Shown in pieces: positions 43,594 through 51,899 of a stretch of 64,000 nt of DNA (position 1 is its first letter; each line of letters starts with the position of its first letter). Position numbers and translations under genes: made by a program. Under the pieces are notes generated by a model. It had not been told where the DNA came from. It searched no databases and was given only the letters and a program-made list of their open reading frames with translations. Where the stretch lies: positions 62,001-126,000 of the forward strand of contig JADJMH010000018.1 of assembly GCA_016709675.1 (NCBI GenBank), read 5' to 3'. Origin of the DNA: Candidatus Accumulibacter proximus (GTDB lineage: Bacteria; Pseudomonadota; Gammaproteobacteria; Burkholderiales; Rhodocyclaceae).

Positions 43594-46029
43594 TCAGCGA
43601 CGCGGTGCGGAAGCTTCAAGCGCCGTCGTCAGGCACTGCTCGAACGACCTGACCACCTGGACATCGCCATCGACCGAGGGCGCGGCCGCCAAGACGGCGG
43701 CTCGCAGGGCTTCTTTGCGGTCCGGGTCGCGACATTCCCCGGCCAGACGGGCTGCAATCGCCACGTAGTCGTCCACCGACGAAGCGATGGTGTCTGCCAA
43801 TCCCGCCTTTCGTAACAGGCCGGCGGCAAGCCGCTGCCGCATGTAGCGCCCTTCAAGCGCCACGATCGGCAGACCGCGATGCAGCGCCAGCCAGGCGGTG
43901 GTGTATCCGGAAAATCCAGTGCAGTCGAGATAGACGTCGCAGATATCGAGCAAGGCGAGAAATTTCCCCGGCGAGAGCCAGGGGATTTCCACCAGATGCC
44001 GACCTGGATCGAGACCGTGACTGCGGAACGTTAATTCCAGGCGGGCCTTGATCAGGTCAGTTGCCCACGGACAAACCGGATCCCTCAGCAGAATGAAGAC
44101 GCTCGCCCCCGTGGCGACGGCAATCTTCGCATAGCTGTCATCAGCCACGGGATCGAACTTGATCGCACGCTGCGCGATCACGAAGCGGGGGCCGTCCATC
44201 GCGGCCAAGCGTTTCTCGACTTCCGGGATCGGCTCGCCAATCAGTGGTAGCGACGAGGTGCAGCAACCCGTACCCGGCAAGCGAATCAGCCGCTCCCGAT
44301 AGTGAGCGTCAGCATCCGGAGCTTCGAGCAATTCGCCGGAAAGAAACAGATCGATCGTCGCCAGACCAGTGGTGATCGGGTGTCCCCAGCTCGCCACCTG
44401 CAAGGGGGCGAGCCGCTGCGCCGCAAGCAAGTAGGCCATCGACGACATCCCGATCTCCGGGTAGAAAATGACGTCGGGGCAGTCGCTTTCGGCGGCAGCC
44501 AGCCAGCCGGCAGCATCGGTAATCGTGTGCCGATCACGCCAGCCGTCCACCTGCGTGCGAGCGAAGGCGGTTTCGCCGTCCTCGGCGTTGCCAAGGTGAT
44601 AAAGCAAGACCTCGAAACGGCTCCGATCCAAATGAAGAAGCAAGCCTCGCAGCACGATATTCCATACGGAATGCCAGCGCACCTGATGCGAGACGATCAC
44701 GAGTCGTATTCTCTCTCGATGCGGACGAGACGTGCAGACCCGCGATTGCAAGCATTCACCGACGAGGTCAGCATAGCGCGAGAGCAGGCCGACATGATTT
44801 CCGTCCCGGTACGCCAGGAAAAAAGGCTGTTGCGTAACCGCCAGGTCGCCAGCGGCAACCTTGCGCTCAGGATCAGAATGCAGCCAACCGGCAAGCTCTT
44901 CGAGTGCGCTGGCAAAAAGCCCTGGCACAGCCGCCGCTTCTTCCGCGGTCTGCGTGATCACTGGCAGATCCACCGTCGCCAGCGCCAGCCGCGCGCTGAC
45001 GCGTTCGGGCTCCACGCGGATCGCCTGCAGATAGCAGGTCTTCGCCTCCCCCGAGCGGCCGAGTTCCAGCAGAACGCTGCCGAGTCGCTCATGAATCCCG
45101 GCGTTGTCCGGTTCCGTCTTCAGCGCATCCCGATAGCACGCTTCGGCTTCGGCGAAGCGGTTTTGCTCAACAAAGAGCCGGCCCAGATTGGCGCACGCAT
45201 TCGCAAGACCGGGGCGCAGCTCCAGGCAGCGACGATAGCAGGCCTCGGCCTGGGCCACACTTCCCAGCTCCTGCAGCACATTACCCAGGCTTTCGAGCGC
45301 CGGCACCCAGGTTGGATCGGCCTGCAAGGCGGCAAGAAAGCAGCTTTTCGCTTCATCGAGGCGCGCCGACCTGACCAGAATATTACCCAGGCAGAACTGC
45401 GCGGCAGCAGCCCCCGGCGCGAGCTGCAGGGCGCGTCGACAGAGGGCTTCGGCCTCACCGAAGGCACCGAGCTCGCCCAGCGTGAGGGCCAGCGAGACCA
45501 GGCCGTCAAGGGAATCGGGCACGCCAGCCAGAACGCGACGCAGATGCGCCTCCGCCTCCGCAAACCGCCCCAGCATGCGCAGCGCGTCGCCAAGATTGAA
45601 CTGCGCAGCGGGGCTCTCAGGCTGAAGCGCGAGCGCCCGGCGGAAGCTGTCGGCGGCGTCGGCCAGACGCCCTCGTTGGCGGAAAGCGACCCCAAGGCCG
45701 GTCTGGGCGTCGAAGTCCCGAGGTGACAGGAGGGTCGCTCGCTGCAGCGCGAGCAGACCATCCCGCCCTTGCGCCTGCAAGGTAGCGCCGAGCAGCCCCC
45801 AGCAAAACCCGGACTGAGGCGAGTGCTCAAGCAGAACGCGCAAGCACGATTCCAGCTCAACGAAACGCCCGGCCCGGTACATGGCCACCAGTTGCCCCGG
45901 GTTGGCCGAGGCCGGCGCGATCGGCGCAGCACCGCTCGGCAGCAGCCCGGCGGTATCGCTGCCCAGACAGCAGTTCTTGTATTTCCTGCCACTACCACAC
46001 GGACAGGGATCGTTTCTCCCATGCCTCAT
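43594..46029 (-). CDS. SEC-C / TPR / OGT-type glycosyltransferase (family 41)
   Basis: This is an 811-residue protein. Residues 4-21 are a SEC-C zinc knuckle (GRNDPCPCGSGRKYKNCC), normally at the C-terminus of SecA and some nucleic-acid or chaperone-linked proteins. About ten TPR units follow (such as AVAFRQRGRLADAADSFRRA and ACANLGRLFVEQNRFAEAEA) to about residue 340. The C-terminal half has SPINDLY/OGT signatures: VASWGHPITTGLATIDLFLS, VYLDCTGFSGYTTAWLALHR and GLPIVALEG. The start at 46029 gives the SEC-C at the extreme N-terminus. It probably transfers a sugar to proteins in the cytoplasm; the target is unknown. The SEC-C fusion is unusual. Confidence 0.85.
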   Translation of the reverse strand: MRHGRNDPCPCGSGRKYKNCCLGSDTAGLLPSGAAPIAPASANPGQLVAMYRAGRFVELESCLRVLLEHSPQSGFCWGLLGATLQAQGRDGLLALQRATLLSPRDFDAQTGLGVAFRQRGRLADAADSFRRALALQPESPAAQFNLGDALRMLGRFAEAEAHLRRVLAGVPDSLDGLVSLALTLGELGAFGEAEALCRRALQLAPGAAAAQFCLGNILVRSARLDEAKSCFLAALQADPTWVPALESLGNVLQELGSVAQAEACYRRCLELRPGLANACANLGRLFVEQNRFAEAEACYRDALKTEPDNAGIHERLGSVLLELGRSGEAKTCYLQAIRVEPERVSARLALATVDLPVITQTAEEAAAVPGLFASALEELAGWLHSDPERKVAAGDLAVTQQPFFLAYRDGNHVGLLSRYADLVGECLQSRVCTSRPHRERIRLVIVSHQVRWHSVWNIVLRGLLLHLDRSRFEVLLYHLGNAEDGETAFARTQVDGWRDRHTITDAAGWLAAAESDCPDVIFYPEIGMSSMAYLLAAQRLAPLQVASWGHPITTGLATIDLFLSGELLEAPDADAHYRERLIRLPGTGCCTSSLPLIGEPIPEVEKRLAAMDGPRFVIAQRAIKFDPVADDSYAKIAVATGASVFILLRDPVCPWATDLIKARLELTFRSHGLDPGRHLVEIPWLSPGKFLALLDICDVYLDCTGFSGYTTAWLALHRGLPIVALEGRYMRQRLAAGLLRKAGLADTIASSVDDYVAIAARLAGECRDPDRKEALRAAVLAAAPSVDGDVQVVRSFEQCLTTALEASAPRR

Positions 46030-46379
46030 CGGTCGACTCTCCACCGACAGAAGATCCAAGGCGACGGTCTGTTCTTGCGGTTCCCTGCCAGGCAGGGCCA
46101 ATTCAGTCGGCCGTCGCCGGTACGCCGGTGGCCGGCAATCGGCCGATACCACGGACCTGGCCGACGAGTGAAGCCGGCCCTGCTGCCCAATCCAGCCACT
46201 TCAGTCGACACGCCTGAGCGGAGTCATCGGATCGCAAGCCGCATCCCGTCAAGGAAATCAGGAGCCCGCCATCTTTGCGCGCCAATTATCGACGGATCCC
46301 GGCAACAACAGCCAATGACCGGGTGCCAAAGAAACGGGCGCCGAAGCGCCCGTTTATTCTGCCGCCAGTCAGCTCAAGG
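46030..46379. other. Intergenic with porin terminator
   Basis: The 350 bases between the first porin and the OGT-like gene contain the porin terminator at 46332-46355 and presumably the promoter of the OGT-like gene. Several short G/C inverted repeats occur near 46090-46140. No gene is supported; frames read here are N-terminal extensions of the OGT frame without conservation. Confidence 0.5.
46332..46355 (-). terminator. Terminator of the first porin gene
   Basis: A 10-base perfect inverted repeat (AAACGGGCGC / GCGCCCGTTT) has a CGAA loop, which reads TTCG on the minus strand, a very stable tetraloop. A pyrimidine-rich TTTCTTTG follows on the minus strand. It lies 25 bases after the porin stop. 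The hairpin core is identical to that of the second porin. Confidence 0.85.
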
Positions 46380-47501
46380 CTAGAAGCTGTGGGTTATGCC
46401 AGCGCCGACTGCGTAGTTGCTTTCGCCCCTCGCCCCGACGTCACCCGGTACAGCGATAACCTGGCCGGGCACGAGGACGTGCCTGTTGTTGTCAAAGTAA
46501 CTGTAGGCGCCGTAGAGCGATGTGCGCTTCGACAGCGGATAGGTGTACTGGACGCCTGCGCCCCAGCTCTCACCATCCTGGACAAGGTTGCGGTCGGTCA
46601 CCAGCCGGCCGTAGCTGACGCCCAAGGTGCCCGGGCCGATCGGCGCGCTCACGCCGACTGTCCAGAGATCGCTTTCGTCGATACCGACAGCAAGGATGTC
46701 GTTCTTGTTGTCGAGAGCCTGGTAGCTGCCGTAGAGCTTGACCATCTTGAAATCCCAGCTACCGCCAACATACCACTCGTTGATATCCTTGCCCGCACCC
46801 GCCGGGAACCCGGCCGGCGTCACATTCTGGCGGCTCTGATACACTGCGTCGAGGTTGATCGGACCGTTAGCGTAGTTGAGTCCAAGACCCAACTTGCCGT
46901 TGTCCGAGGTCGAAACAAACCTGTCGTTGTACCCGCCAAACGGATCCCTGGTTTCGCCGAAGCCATAAATCGCGCTGACCGTGAAGCCGGACAGGTTGTT
47001 GCTGGTATAGGTGAGTGAATTATTGAAACGGGCCGGGCTGTTGGGAGTGATCGTGTACCCGTTGAGCGCGCTCAGGCTCGACTGAATGGCCATGTCACTT
47101 GCATCGAGTGCGTCATTCCTCGCCGTTGCGTTGAAACCCGGCGCATACTGACGACCAAGCGCCACCGTACCAAAGTTGCCGGCCAGCCCGACGAACTGCT
47201 GGCGCGCGTTCAGTCCACCGGTTCCGATACCCTGGTTGATGTCGGGATCAAGGCCGTACTCAAGCGTGAAAACAGCCTTCAGGCCATTGCCGAGCGCTTC
47301 TTCGCCCTTGAAACCGAGGCGGTTTCCCGCACCGACACCGGTAAGCCCGCTGAACGTGTTCCTACCGCCAACCAGACCGGCGTTGCCTGAACTGTAAACG
47401 TAGGCCAGGTCAAGCACCCCGTACATGGTCACATTGGTCTGGGCGAGGGCAGCACCCGAAGCAAGACCGGCAACGGCCATTGCGATCAGTTTCTTTTTCA
47501 T
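46380..47501 (-). CDS. Gram-negative porin (Burkholderia/OmpC type)
   Basis: This is a 373-residue outer-membrane porin. The signal peptide KKLIAMAVAGLASGAALAQ is followed by TNVTMYGVLDLAYVYSSG, the standard start of the 16-stranded barrel. The loop-3 region contains LEYGLDPDINQG. The last residue is phenylalanine (GAGITHSF), as the BAM complex requires. The ATG at 47501 has an AGGAG ribosome binding site. It is about 45% identical by eye to the neighbouring porin and is probably a tandem duplicate. Confidence 0.93.
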   Translation of the reverse strand: MKKKLIAMAVAGLASGAALAQTNVTMYGVLDLAYVYSSGNAGLVGGRNTFSGLTGVGAGNRLGFKGEEALGNGLKAVFTLEYGLDPDINQGIGTGGLNARQQFVGLAGNFGTVALGRQYAPGFNATARNDALDASDMAIQSSLSALNGYTITPNSPARFNNSLTYTSNNLSGFTVSAIYGFGETRDPFGGYNDRFVSTSDNGKLGLGLNYANGPINLDAVYQSRQNVTPAGFPAGAGKDINEWYVGGSWDFKMVKLYGSYQALDNKNDILAVGIDESDLWTVGVSAPIGPGTLGVSYGRLVTDRNLVQDGESWGAGVQYTYPLSKRTSLYGAYSYFDNNRHVLVPGQVIAVPGDVGARGESNYAVGAGITHSF

Positions 47502-47796
47502 GCAGGTGAACTCCTGAAAGTTTAAGAAAGCCAAAAAAGTTCTCTCCCCAAGCTCATCCGCTAATCTAGCGAAACCGTCGGGATGATTTGAGGCAAGTTT
47601 GGCAGCTGGCGAAGGCTTAAGCAAGCCTGCTCCGCTTTGACGGAGAGCTAAAGGATATTTTTGTTGCACTTCTGCCACAGCGGCGGCACAGCACGACCGG
47701 CAGCCGATGCCGACAGTCGCTTTCTGGCTGGCAGCTGCGGGGCGGGATTTCGCTGTCGATCTCTGGATTGAGGGGTCACCTACGACGCCTCGGAGA

Positions 47797-47825
47797 GGCA
47801 GGGCAGCCATTCCGGCTGCCCTGCC
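47797..47825. terminator. Isolated hairpin, possible orphan terminator
   Basis: This 12-base perfect inverted repeat with a 5-base loop is 300 bases upstream of the first porin and 200 bases downstream of the second. Neither strand shows a clear T-run after it. It may be an orphan terminator or an RNA element in a long leader. Confidence 0.35.
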
Positions 47826-47975
47826 ACACCACCCGGGATGCGGATCCACAGCGGGCGGTTCGGAAAGTTGAGGTCATGACCACCCGATGTTCGGCTGTTG
47901 CTGTCGTGGACCACAGGCTGGGTACGGCGGGTCGCCACCCTTTCAGGCCAGCAGGCCTTCCTACTGACAACAAAA

Positions 47976-47995
47976 ACGGGCGCCGAAGCGCCCGT
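47976..47995 (-). terminator. Terminator of the second porin gene
   Basis: The hairpin ACGGGCGC-CGAA-GCGCCCGT is perfect over 8 bases. On the minus strand it has a TTCG loop and is followed by TTTTTGTTG. It lies 30 bases after the porin stop at 48026. The 20-base core is the same as in the first porin's terminator at 46334-46353. Confidence 0.88.
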
Positions 47996-48025
47996 CTGAT
48001 GATCCAACCGACCGCAGCCGGGTTA

Positions 48026-49150
48026 TTAGAACGAGTGACGCATGCCAACCGTGAAGGTGTTGTTGGTCTCGCCCGGAGCGCCAACGCCGCCGACCGGACC
48101 GAGGCCCAGGCTGTCATTGTCGTTCTTGGTCCAGACGTAACCGGCGTAGGCCGTCGTGCGCTTCGACAAGGCGTAGGTACCAGCAAGCATGGCGCCGTTG
48201 GTCTTGCCGTCGATCACACCCGAATCAAAGTCAGTCTGTGCGTACGCCAGATGGATCCCGAAGTTGCCGACCGGAATGACCGCGCCCACAGTCCAAGTGC
48301 TGTTGTCGTTGTTGATCCGGTTCTTGTCGTCCTGGTCCTGATAGCTGGCCATCAGCTTGACGAACTTGAGGTCGAAGCTGCCGCCGACGTACCATTCGTT
48401 GATGTCGTCACCCCAGAGAGGGCTGTTGTTGTTGACACCAGCGGGCATCACACTTTGGCGAACCTGGTAGACGGCATCGACGTTGAAGGCACCGCTCGCG
48501 AAGTTTGCGCCCAGGGCGTAGCGGCTATTGTCGGTCGTGGAGACGCAACGGTCATTGAGAGAGCTGACGGTGACGCCGGCCACGGTGCAGCTGCTGTTCT
48601 CGCCAAACGAATAGATCGCCTTGCCGGTGAAGCCACCCCAGTTCGGAGTGGTGTAGCTGAGTGCGTTGTCCCAGCGAGCAGCGGAGTTCGGGGTGATGGT
48701 GTTGCCAGCCTGGGCGGTCATGTACGACTGCGGCTCAAAAAGGGCGCCACCGGCGGGGTCATTGTTGGCCGTGGCCTGGTAGCCCGGCGAATACTGACGG
48801 CCGAGAGCGATCTGACCAAAGCCACCGGCAAGACCGACAAACTGCTGGCGGGCATTCAGACCGCCGGTACTGCCGACACCGGAGTTGTTGTCGATGTTGA
48901 GGCCGTATTCGAGGGTGAAGATGGCCTTCAGGCCGTTGCCCAGAGCTTCTTCGCCCTTGAAGCCGAGGCGCGAGCCGCTCAGCAGACCCGACTGGATGCC
49001 ACTGAACTTGTTGGTGCCGGTAACCAGCGCGTCGCCCTGGCTCCAGACATAGCCGGCATCGGCGATACCGTACATGGTGACATTGGTCTGGGCAAAAGCA
49101 GCGCCCGAGGCCAGGCTGGCGACTGCCAGTGCGATGAGTTTCTTTTGCAT
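48026..49150 (-). CDS. Gram-negative porin (Burkholderia/OmpC type)
   Basis: This is a 374-residue porin paralogous to the one at 46380-47501. The signal peptide QKKLIALAVASLASGAAFAQ is followed by TNVTMYGIADAGYVWSQG, GNGLKAIFTLEYGLNIDNNS and LNARQQFVGLAGGFGQIALG. The terminal residue is F (VGMRHSF). It has an extra disulfide-like pair of cysteines (SSCTVAG... DRCVST) in a surface loop, absent from the other porin. The leader has a GGAG ribosome binding site. It provides passive diffusion of small solutes across the outer membrane. Confidence 0.93.
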   Translation of the reverse strand: MQKKLIALAVASLASGAAFAQTNVTMYGIADAGYVWSQGDALVTGTNKFSGIQSGLLSGSRLGFKGEEALGNGLKAIFTLEYGLNIDNNSGVGSTGGLNARQQFVGLAGGFGQIALGRQYSPGYQATANNDPAGGALFEPQSYMTAQAGNTITPNSAARWDNALSYTTPNWGGFTGKAIYSFGENSSCTVAGVTVSSLNDRCVSTTDNSRYALGANFASGAFNVDAVYQVRQSVMPAGVNNNSPLWGDDINEWYVGGSFDLKFVKLMASYQDQDDKNRINNDNSTWTVGAVIPVGNFGIHLAYAQTDFDSGVIDGKTNGAMLAGTYALSKRTTAYAGYVWTKNDNDSLGLGPVGGVGAPGETNNTFTVGMRHSF

Positions 49151-49470
49151 TGTGAATCTCCTCTAGGTTTGAGATCGATGAAGCGGACCGCTGCCTCACC
49201 AAACTGGACCTCTCGAAAAAGAAACGAGAAGTTGGAGCGATTCTGGCAAACGGCGATTGGCGGAGCAAGTTCCGTGAACGCTTTCAATGGCGGTAGACAG
49301 GCATTTGTTGGTTTTTCGCAACATGCGTCGGAATTTTCACTCAGACTGCGCGCCAGGGGAGCGGCGGCGGAACGACCGAGCCAGGCCCCTCCGGTCAAGT
49401 CCCCACCTTGGCTGAGGAAGAGGCAGGAGGTAGAATTCCGACTGGCATTCTTACTAGCCGGAGTCCTCGG
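49151..49470. other. Intergenic region upstream of the porin and vapBC
   Basis: The 320 bases contain the porin leader on the minus strand and the upstream region of the AbrB/PIN module on the plus strand. No gene is supported; I see no strong promoter match. Confidence 0.45.
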
Positions 49471-49719
49471 ATGCGCGTAACCAGCAAAGGTCAGGTCACC
49501 ATCCCGCAAGCAATCCGCAACGCAGCCGGCCTGCTGCCGAATACGGAGGTCGAGGTGGTTTACGAAAACGATCAGGTCATACTTCGTGCGGCCAGCCATG
49601 ACCGGCGGGCAAAATTGGAAGCGGCCCTGAAGAGTGCGCGTGCCGTGCCACTGACGCCGGCTTTCCGTGGCAAGTCTGCGGACGAGATCATGGCATTTCT
49701 GAGGGAATCGCCATCGTGA
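49471..49719 (+). CDS. AbrB/MazE-type (VapB-like) antitoxin
   Basis: This 82-residue antitoxin has an N-terminal swapped-hairpin DNA-binding domain, MRVTSKGQVTIPQAIRNAAG, the usual SpoVT-AbrB signature. The C-terminal helix (KSADEIMAFLRESPS) should wrap the toxin. The ATG at 49471 follows a GGAG site; longer frames are not conserved. The toxin gene overlaps its stop by 4 bases. The pair would autoregulate through this domain. Confidence 0.9.
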   Translation: MRVTSKGQVTIPQAIRNAAGLLPNTEVEVVYENDQVILRAASHDRRAKLEAALKSARAVPLTPAFRGKSADEIMAFLRESPS

Positions 49720-50141
49720 CGACGGTGGCGACGACGGTACTGGTTGACTCCTGCGTCATCATCGATCTTCTGGCGGCCGAAAGCGACTGGTATGAATGGG
49801 CAATGGCGAAGATATCGGCACTCTCCGAGTGCCGAGCTCTGGCGATCAACCAGATCATCTACGCTGAAATCGCTGCCGTATACGACACGCCGGCCGATCT
49901 GGAGCTGGCGCTGGCCCCGTTTGAGTTCATCCGCCTGTCGTTGCCTTGGGAGGCAGCCTTTCTATCCGGTACGGCCTATCGCATTTATCGGCAGCGGGGG
50001 GGTCATCGCCGCTCTCCTTTGCCGGACTTCTACATCGGAGCGCATGCCATGACCGCCGGCATGGCACTGCTGACGCGCGACGAGACACGGTATCGCGGTT
50101 ACTTCCCACGCCTGCGGCTGATCACTCCGACGACAGAATGA
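49716..50141 (+). CDS. PIN-domain (VapC-like) toxin
   Basis: This is a 141-residue PIN ribonuclease. It starts at a GTG overlapping the antitoxin stop (GTGA). Metal-binding acids are D11 (VLVDSCVIIDLL), the glutamate in NQIIYAEIAAVYD and the aspartates of SPLPDFYIGAHA and LLTRDETRY. All positions of the active site appear filled, so the toxin is probably functional. Its 3' end overlaps the convergent mazF-like remnant by 20 bases. Confidence 0.9.
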   Translation: MTTVATTVLVDSCVIIDLLAAESDWYEWAMAKISALSECRALAINQIIYAEIAAVYDTPADLELALAPFEFIRLSLPWEAAFLSGTAYRIYRQRGGHRRSPLPDFYIGAHAMTAGMALLTRDETRYRGYFPRLRLITPTTE

Positions 50142-50397
50142 GCGCCGATCTCGTGCCTGACTGAACCGCCAGAAGTGCTCGGCGTGATCTCCATCCTTTG
50201 GCGTGCTGTCCTCCAACGGCCACCAGCGCTGCCCCTGAATACTGGCGGCTGGCGTTGCCGGTCAACGGCACCACGACGACTCGTGCCTGTTTGCGATTCG
50301 CTGCGTCATTGCTGACGATCACGGCCGGAAGCGTCTTGCGGATTTCACTGCCTGCGGCTGGGTCGAATTCCACCCACCAGACCTCACTGCGCTTCAT
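50122..50397 (-). pseudogene. MazF-like toxin with altered C-terminus
   Basis: The first ~55 residues (MKRSEVWWVEFDPAAGSEIR, KTLPAVIVSNDAANRKQARV, VVVPLT) are a good MazF/PemK start. After VGGQHAKG the reading changes to WRSRRALLAVQSGTRSALIL, which bears no relation to the family's (K)AMADQI(T)T.SK.RL..R.G.LS segment. Family-like residues persist only in other frames, indicating one or more indels. The total length (91 residues) is also short. It is probably inactive. The ATG at 50397 overlaps the stop of an antitoxin remnant, the standard mazEF arrangement. Confidence 0.65.
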
Positions 50398-50482
50398 CGG
50401 CGACGTCTCCAGCAAGGGCGTTGCTCCATTCCAGAGCTTCGGCTTCGCGCTCCTTGTCGGCCGCCATTGCCCGGTAGCCTTT
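50384..50482 (-). pseudogene. Antitoxin (MazE-like) C-terminal remnant
   Basis: Directly after the trpC stop, the minus strand reads KGYRAMAADKEREAEALEWS, then NALAGDVADEAQ and TGA (50384-50386). This pattern is the C-terminal part of antitoxins that accompany MazF-like toxins (Y..MA.D..RE.EALEW.....GD). No start codon and no DNA-binding half are present; upstream is trpC. Its stop overlaps the toxin ATG by 14 bases. The 5' half seems to have been replaced by trpC sequence through a deletion. Confidence 0.6.
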
Positions 50483-50484
50483 AA

Positions 50485-51273
50485 TCAGGAAAACAACTCC
50501 GCCAGCGCCTCCCCCGGCTCGGCGGCACGCATGAAGGCTTCGCCGACGAGGAAGGCATTGACGCCGTGGTCGCGCATCAAGTTCACATCAGCGCTGGCGA
50601 GAATGCCACTCTCGGTGACGACGAGGCGCTCGGCCGGGATGTAAGGCAAGAGGTCAATGGTCGTCTGCAGGCTGACTTCGAAACTACGCAGGTTGCGGTT
50701 GTTGATGCCGATCAGTGGGGTGGCGAGCTGCAGGGCAAGATCGAGCTCCTGACGATCATGAACTTCGACCAGCACGGCCATGCCATGACTCGCGGCGATC
50801 GCCTCGAAATCGCGCATCGCCGGCAGGTCGAGTGCTGCAACGATCAGCAGGATGGCGTCGGCGCCGATCGCCCGAGCTTCATGGACTTGGTACGCATCCA
50901 CCATGAAATCCTTGCGCAGGGCTGGCAGGCTGCTGGCAGCGCGCGCGGCCTGGAGATACGCCGGTGCGCCCTGGAAAAACTGATGGTCCGTAAGTACCGA
51001 CAGACAGGCGGCGCCATGTTGTTCATAGCTGGCGGCAACCGCCGCCGGCCGAAAGTCGGAGCGCAGCACACCGCGCGACGGGCTGGCTTTCTTGATTTCG
51101 GCGATCACCGCCGGTTGTCCGGCGGCGATGCGCTCACGGATGGCGCCGAGGAAATCGCGCGGCGCCGGCTGACCTTCGGCCTGACCGCGCACTTCGGCCA
51201 GCGGTCTGATCGACTTGGCGGTGGCGACTTCATCGCGCTTGACGGACAGAATCCGGTTGAGGATGTCGCTCAT
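50485..51273 (-). CDS. trpC: Indole-3-glycerol phosphate synthase
   Basis: This 262-residue TIM-barrel enzyme of tryptophan synthesis closes the indole ring with loss of CO2. Family motifs are [33 protein letters not shown] (catalytic Lys), [37 protein letters not shown] and [11 protein letters not shown]. Its ATG at 51273 overlaps the Uma2 gene by 4 bases. It ends directly at the antitoxin remnant, so its 3' flank was probably rearranged; the C-terminus (GEALAELFS) is normal. Confidence 0.97.
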   Translation of the reverse strand: MSDILNRILSVKRDEVATAKSIRPLAEVRGQAEGQPAPRDFLGAIRERIAAGQPAVIAEIKKASPSRGVLRSDFRPAAVAASYEQHGAACLSVLTDHQFFQGAPAYLQAARAASSLPALRKDFMVDAYQVHEARAIGADAILLIVAALDLPAMRDFEAIAASHGMAVLVEVHDRQELDLALQLATPLIGINNRNLRSFEVSLQTTIDLLPYIPAERLVVTESGILASADVNLMRDHGVNAFLVGEAFMRAAEPGEALAELFS

Positions 51274-51872
51274 GGCTGAGCGGTCGCCGTCGGGGTCTCC
51301 GCGGCAAAGTCCTCGCGGGTGTCTTCGAGCAACGCTTCCACCGACAGGTGCAGACCGAGCGACGCCAGCTCGACCTGGTCTTCCGGGCCGTAGTCGTAAA
51401 GGACCCATCGATTCTCGACGTCGCGGCGAAAGACCTCAATCCGCTGCGCCGCCAGGTCGACCAGAACATAGTCCTGCAGACTTTCCAGCTTGCGATAGGC
51501 GGCGAACTTGCGGCCGCGATCAAAGGCTGCGGTCGACTCGGAGAGGACTTCGGCAACCAGCAGCGGATGGCTGACGTAATCCGGCGTCAGACGGTCACGT
51601 GGATCGCAGGTGACGACGACGTCGGGATAGAAGAAGCAATCTGCGGCTTCAATCCGCGTCTTGACGGCTTCGACGAAAACACGGCACGGACTGCCCTTGA
51701 GCAACTGACGCAAGCTGCTATAAAGATTGCCCGTCGCGAGATTGTGCGACTGTCGCACGCCAACCATGGCGAACACCTCGCCGGCGATATATTCGTGACG
51801 TTCTTCCTGCATCTCCTCCCACGCCAGGTAGGCGGCAGCGTCGAAACGTCTTTCAAGCATTGGCAGGGCCAT
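51270..51872 (-). CDS. Uma2-family (DUF820) putative endonuclease
   Basis: This 200-residue protein has the Uma2 features [34 protein letters not shown], the PD-(D/E)XK-like core YPDVVVTC ... [11 protein letters not shown], and [20 protein letters not shown]. Its cellular role is unknown; the family is very abundant in cyanobacteria and in this type of betaproteobacterium and tends to be mobile. It is inserted between trpD (27-base gap) and trpC (4-base overlap) without breaking either, so it is expressed with the trp operon. Confidence 0.9.
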   Translation of the reverse strand: MALPMLERRFDAAAYLAWEEMQEERHEYIAGEVFAMVGVRQSHNLATGNLYSSLRQLLKGSPCRVFVEAVKTRIEAADCFFYPDVVVTCDPRDRLTPDYVSHPLLVAEVLSESTAAFDRGRKFAAYRKLESLQDYVLVDLAAQRIEVFRRDVENRWVLYDYGPEDQVELASLGLHLSVEALLEDTREDFAAETPTATAQP

Positions 51873-51899
51873 ACCGTATCTCCCAGGCGAGGCAGTCGA

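Larger units (their letters stand above)
47502..48025. other. Long intergenic region between tandem porins
   Basis: These 524 bases hold the promoter side of the first porin, with A/T-rich sequence at 47520-47570. They also hold a perfect 12-base inverted repeat at 47797-47825 (GGCAGGGCAGCC / GGCTGCCCTGCC, 5-base loop) and the terminator of the second porin at 47976-47995. No gene is supported. The length suggests a regulated porin promoter or a lost gene whose terminator survives as the 12-base repeat. Confidence 0.5.

Noticed and set aside
47768..49480. Plus-strand open frame of 570 codons across the second porin
   Set aside because: Antisense to a porin with signal peptide and C-terminal Phe; composition is shadow-like.
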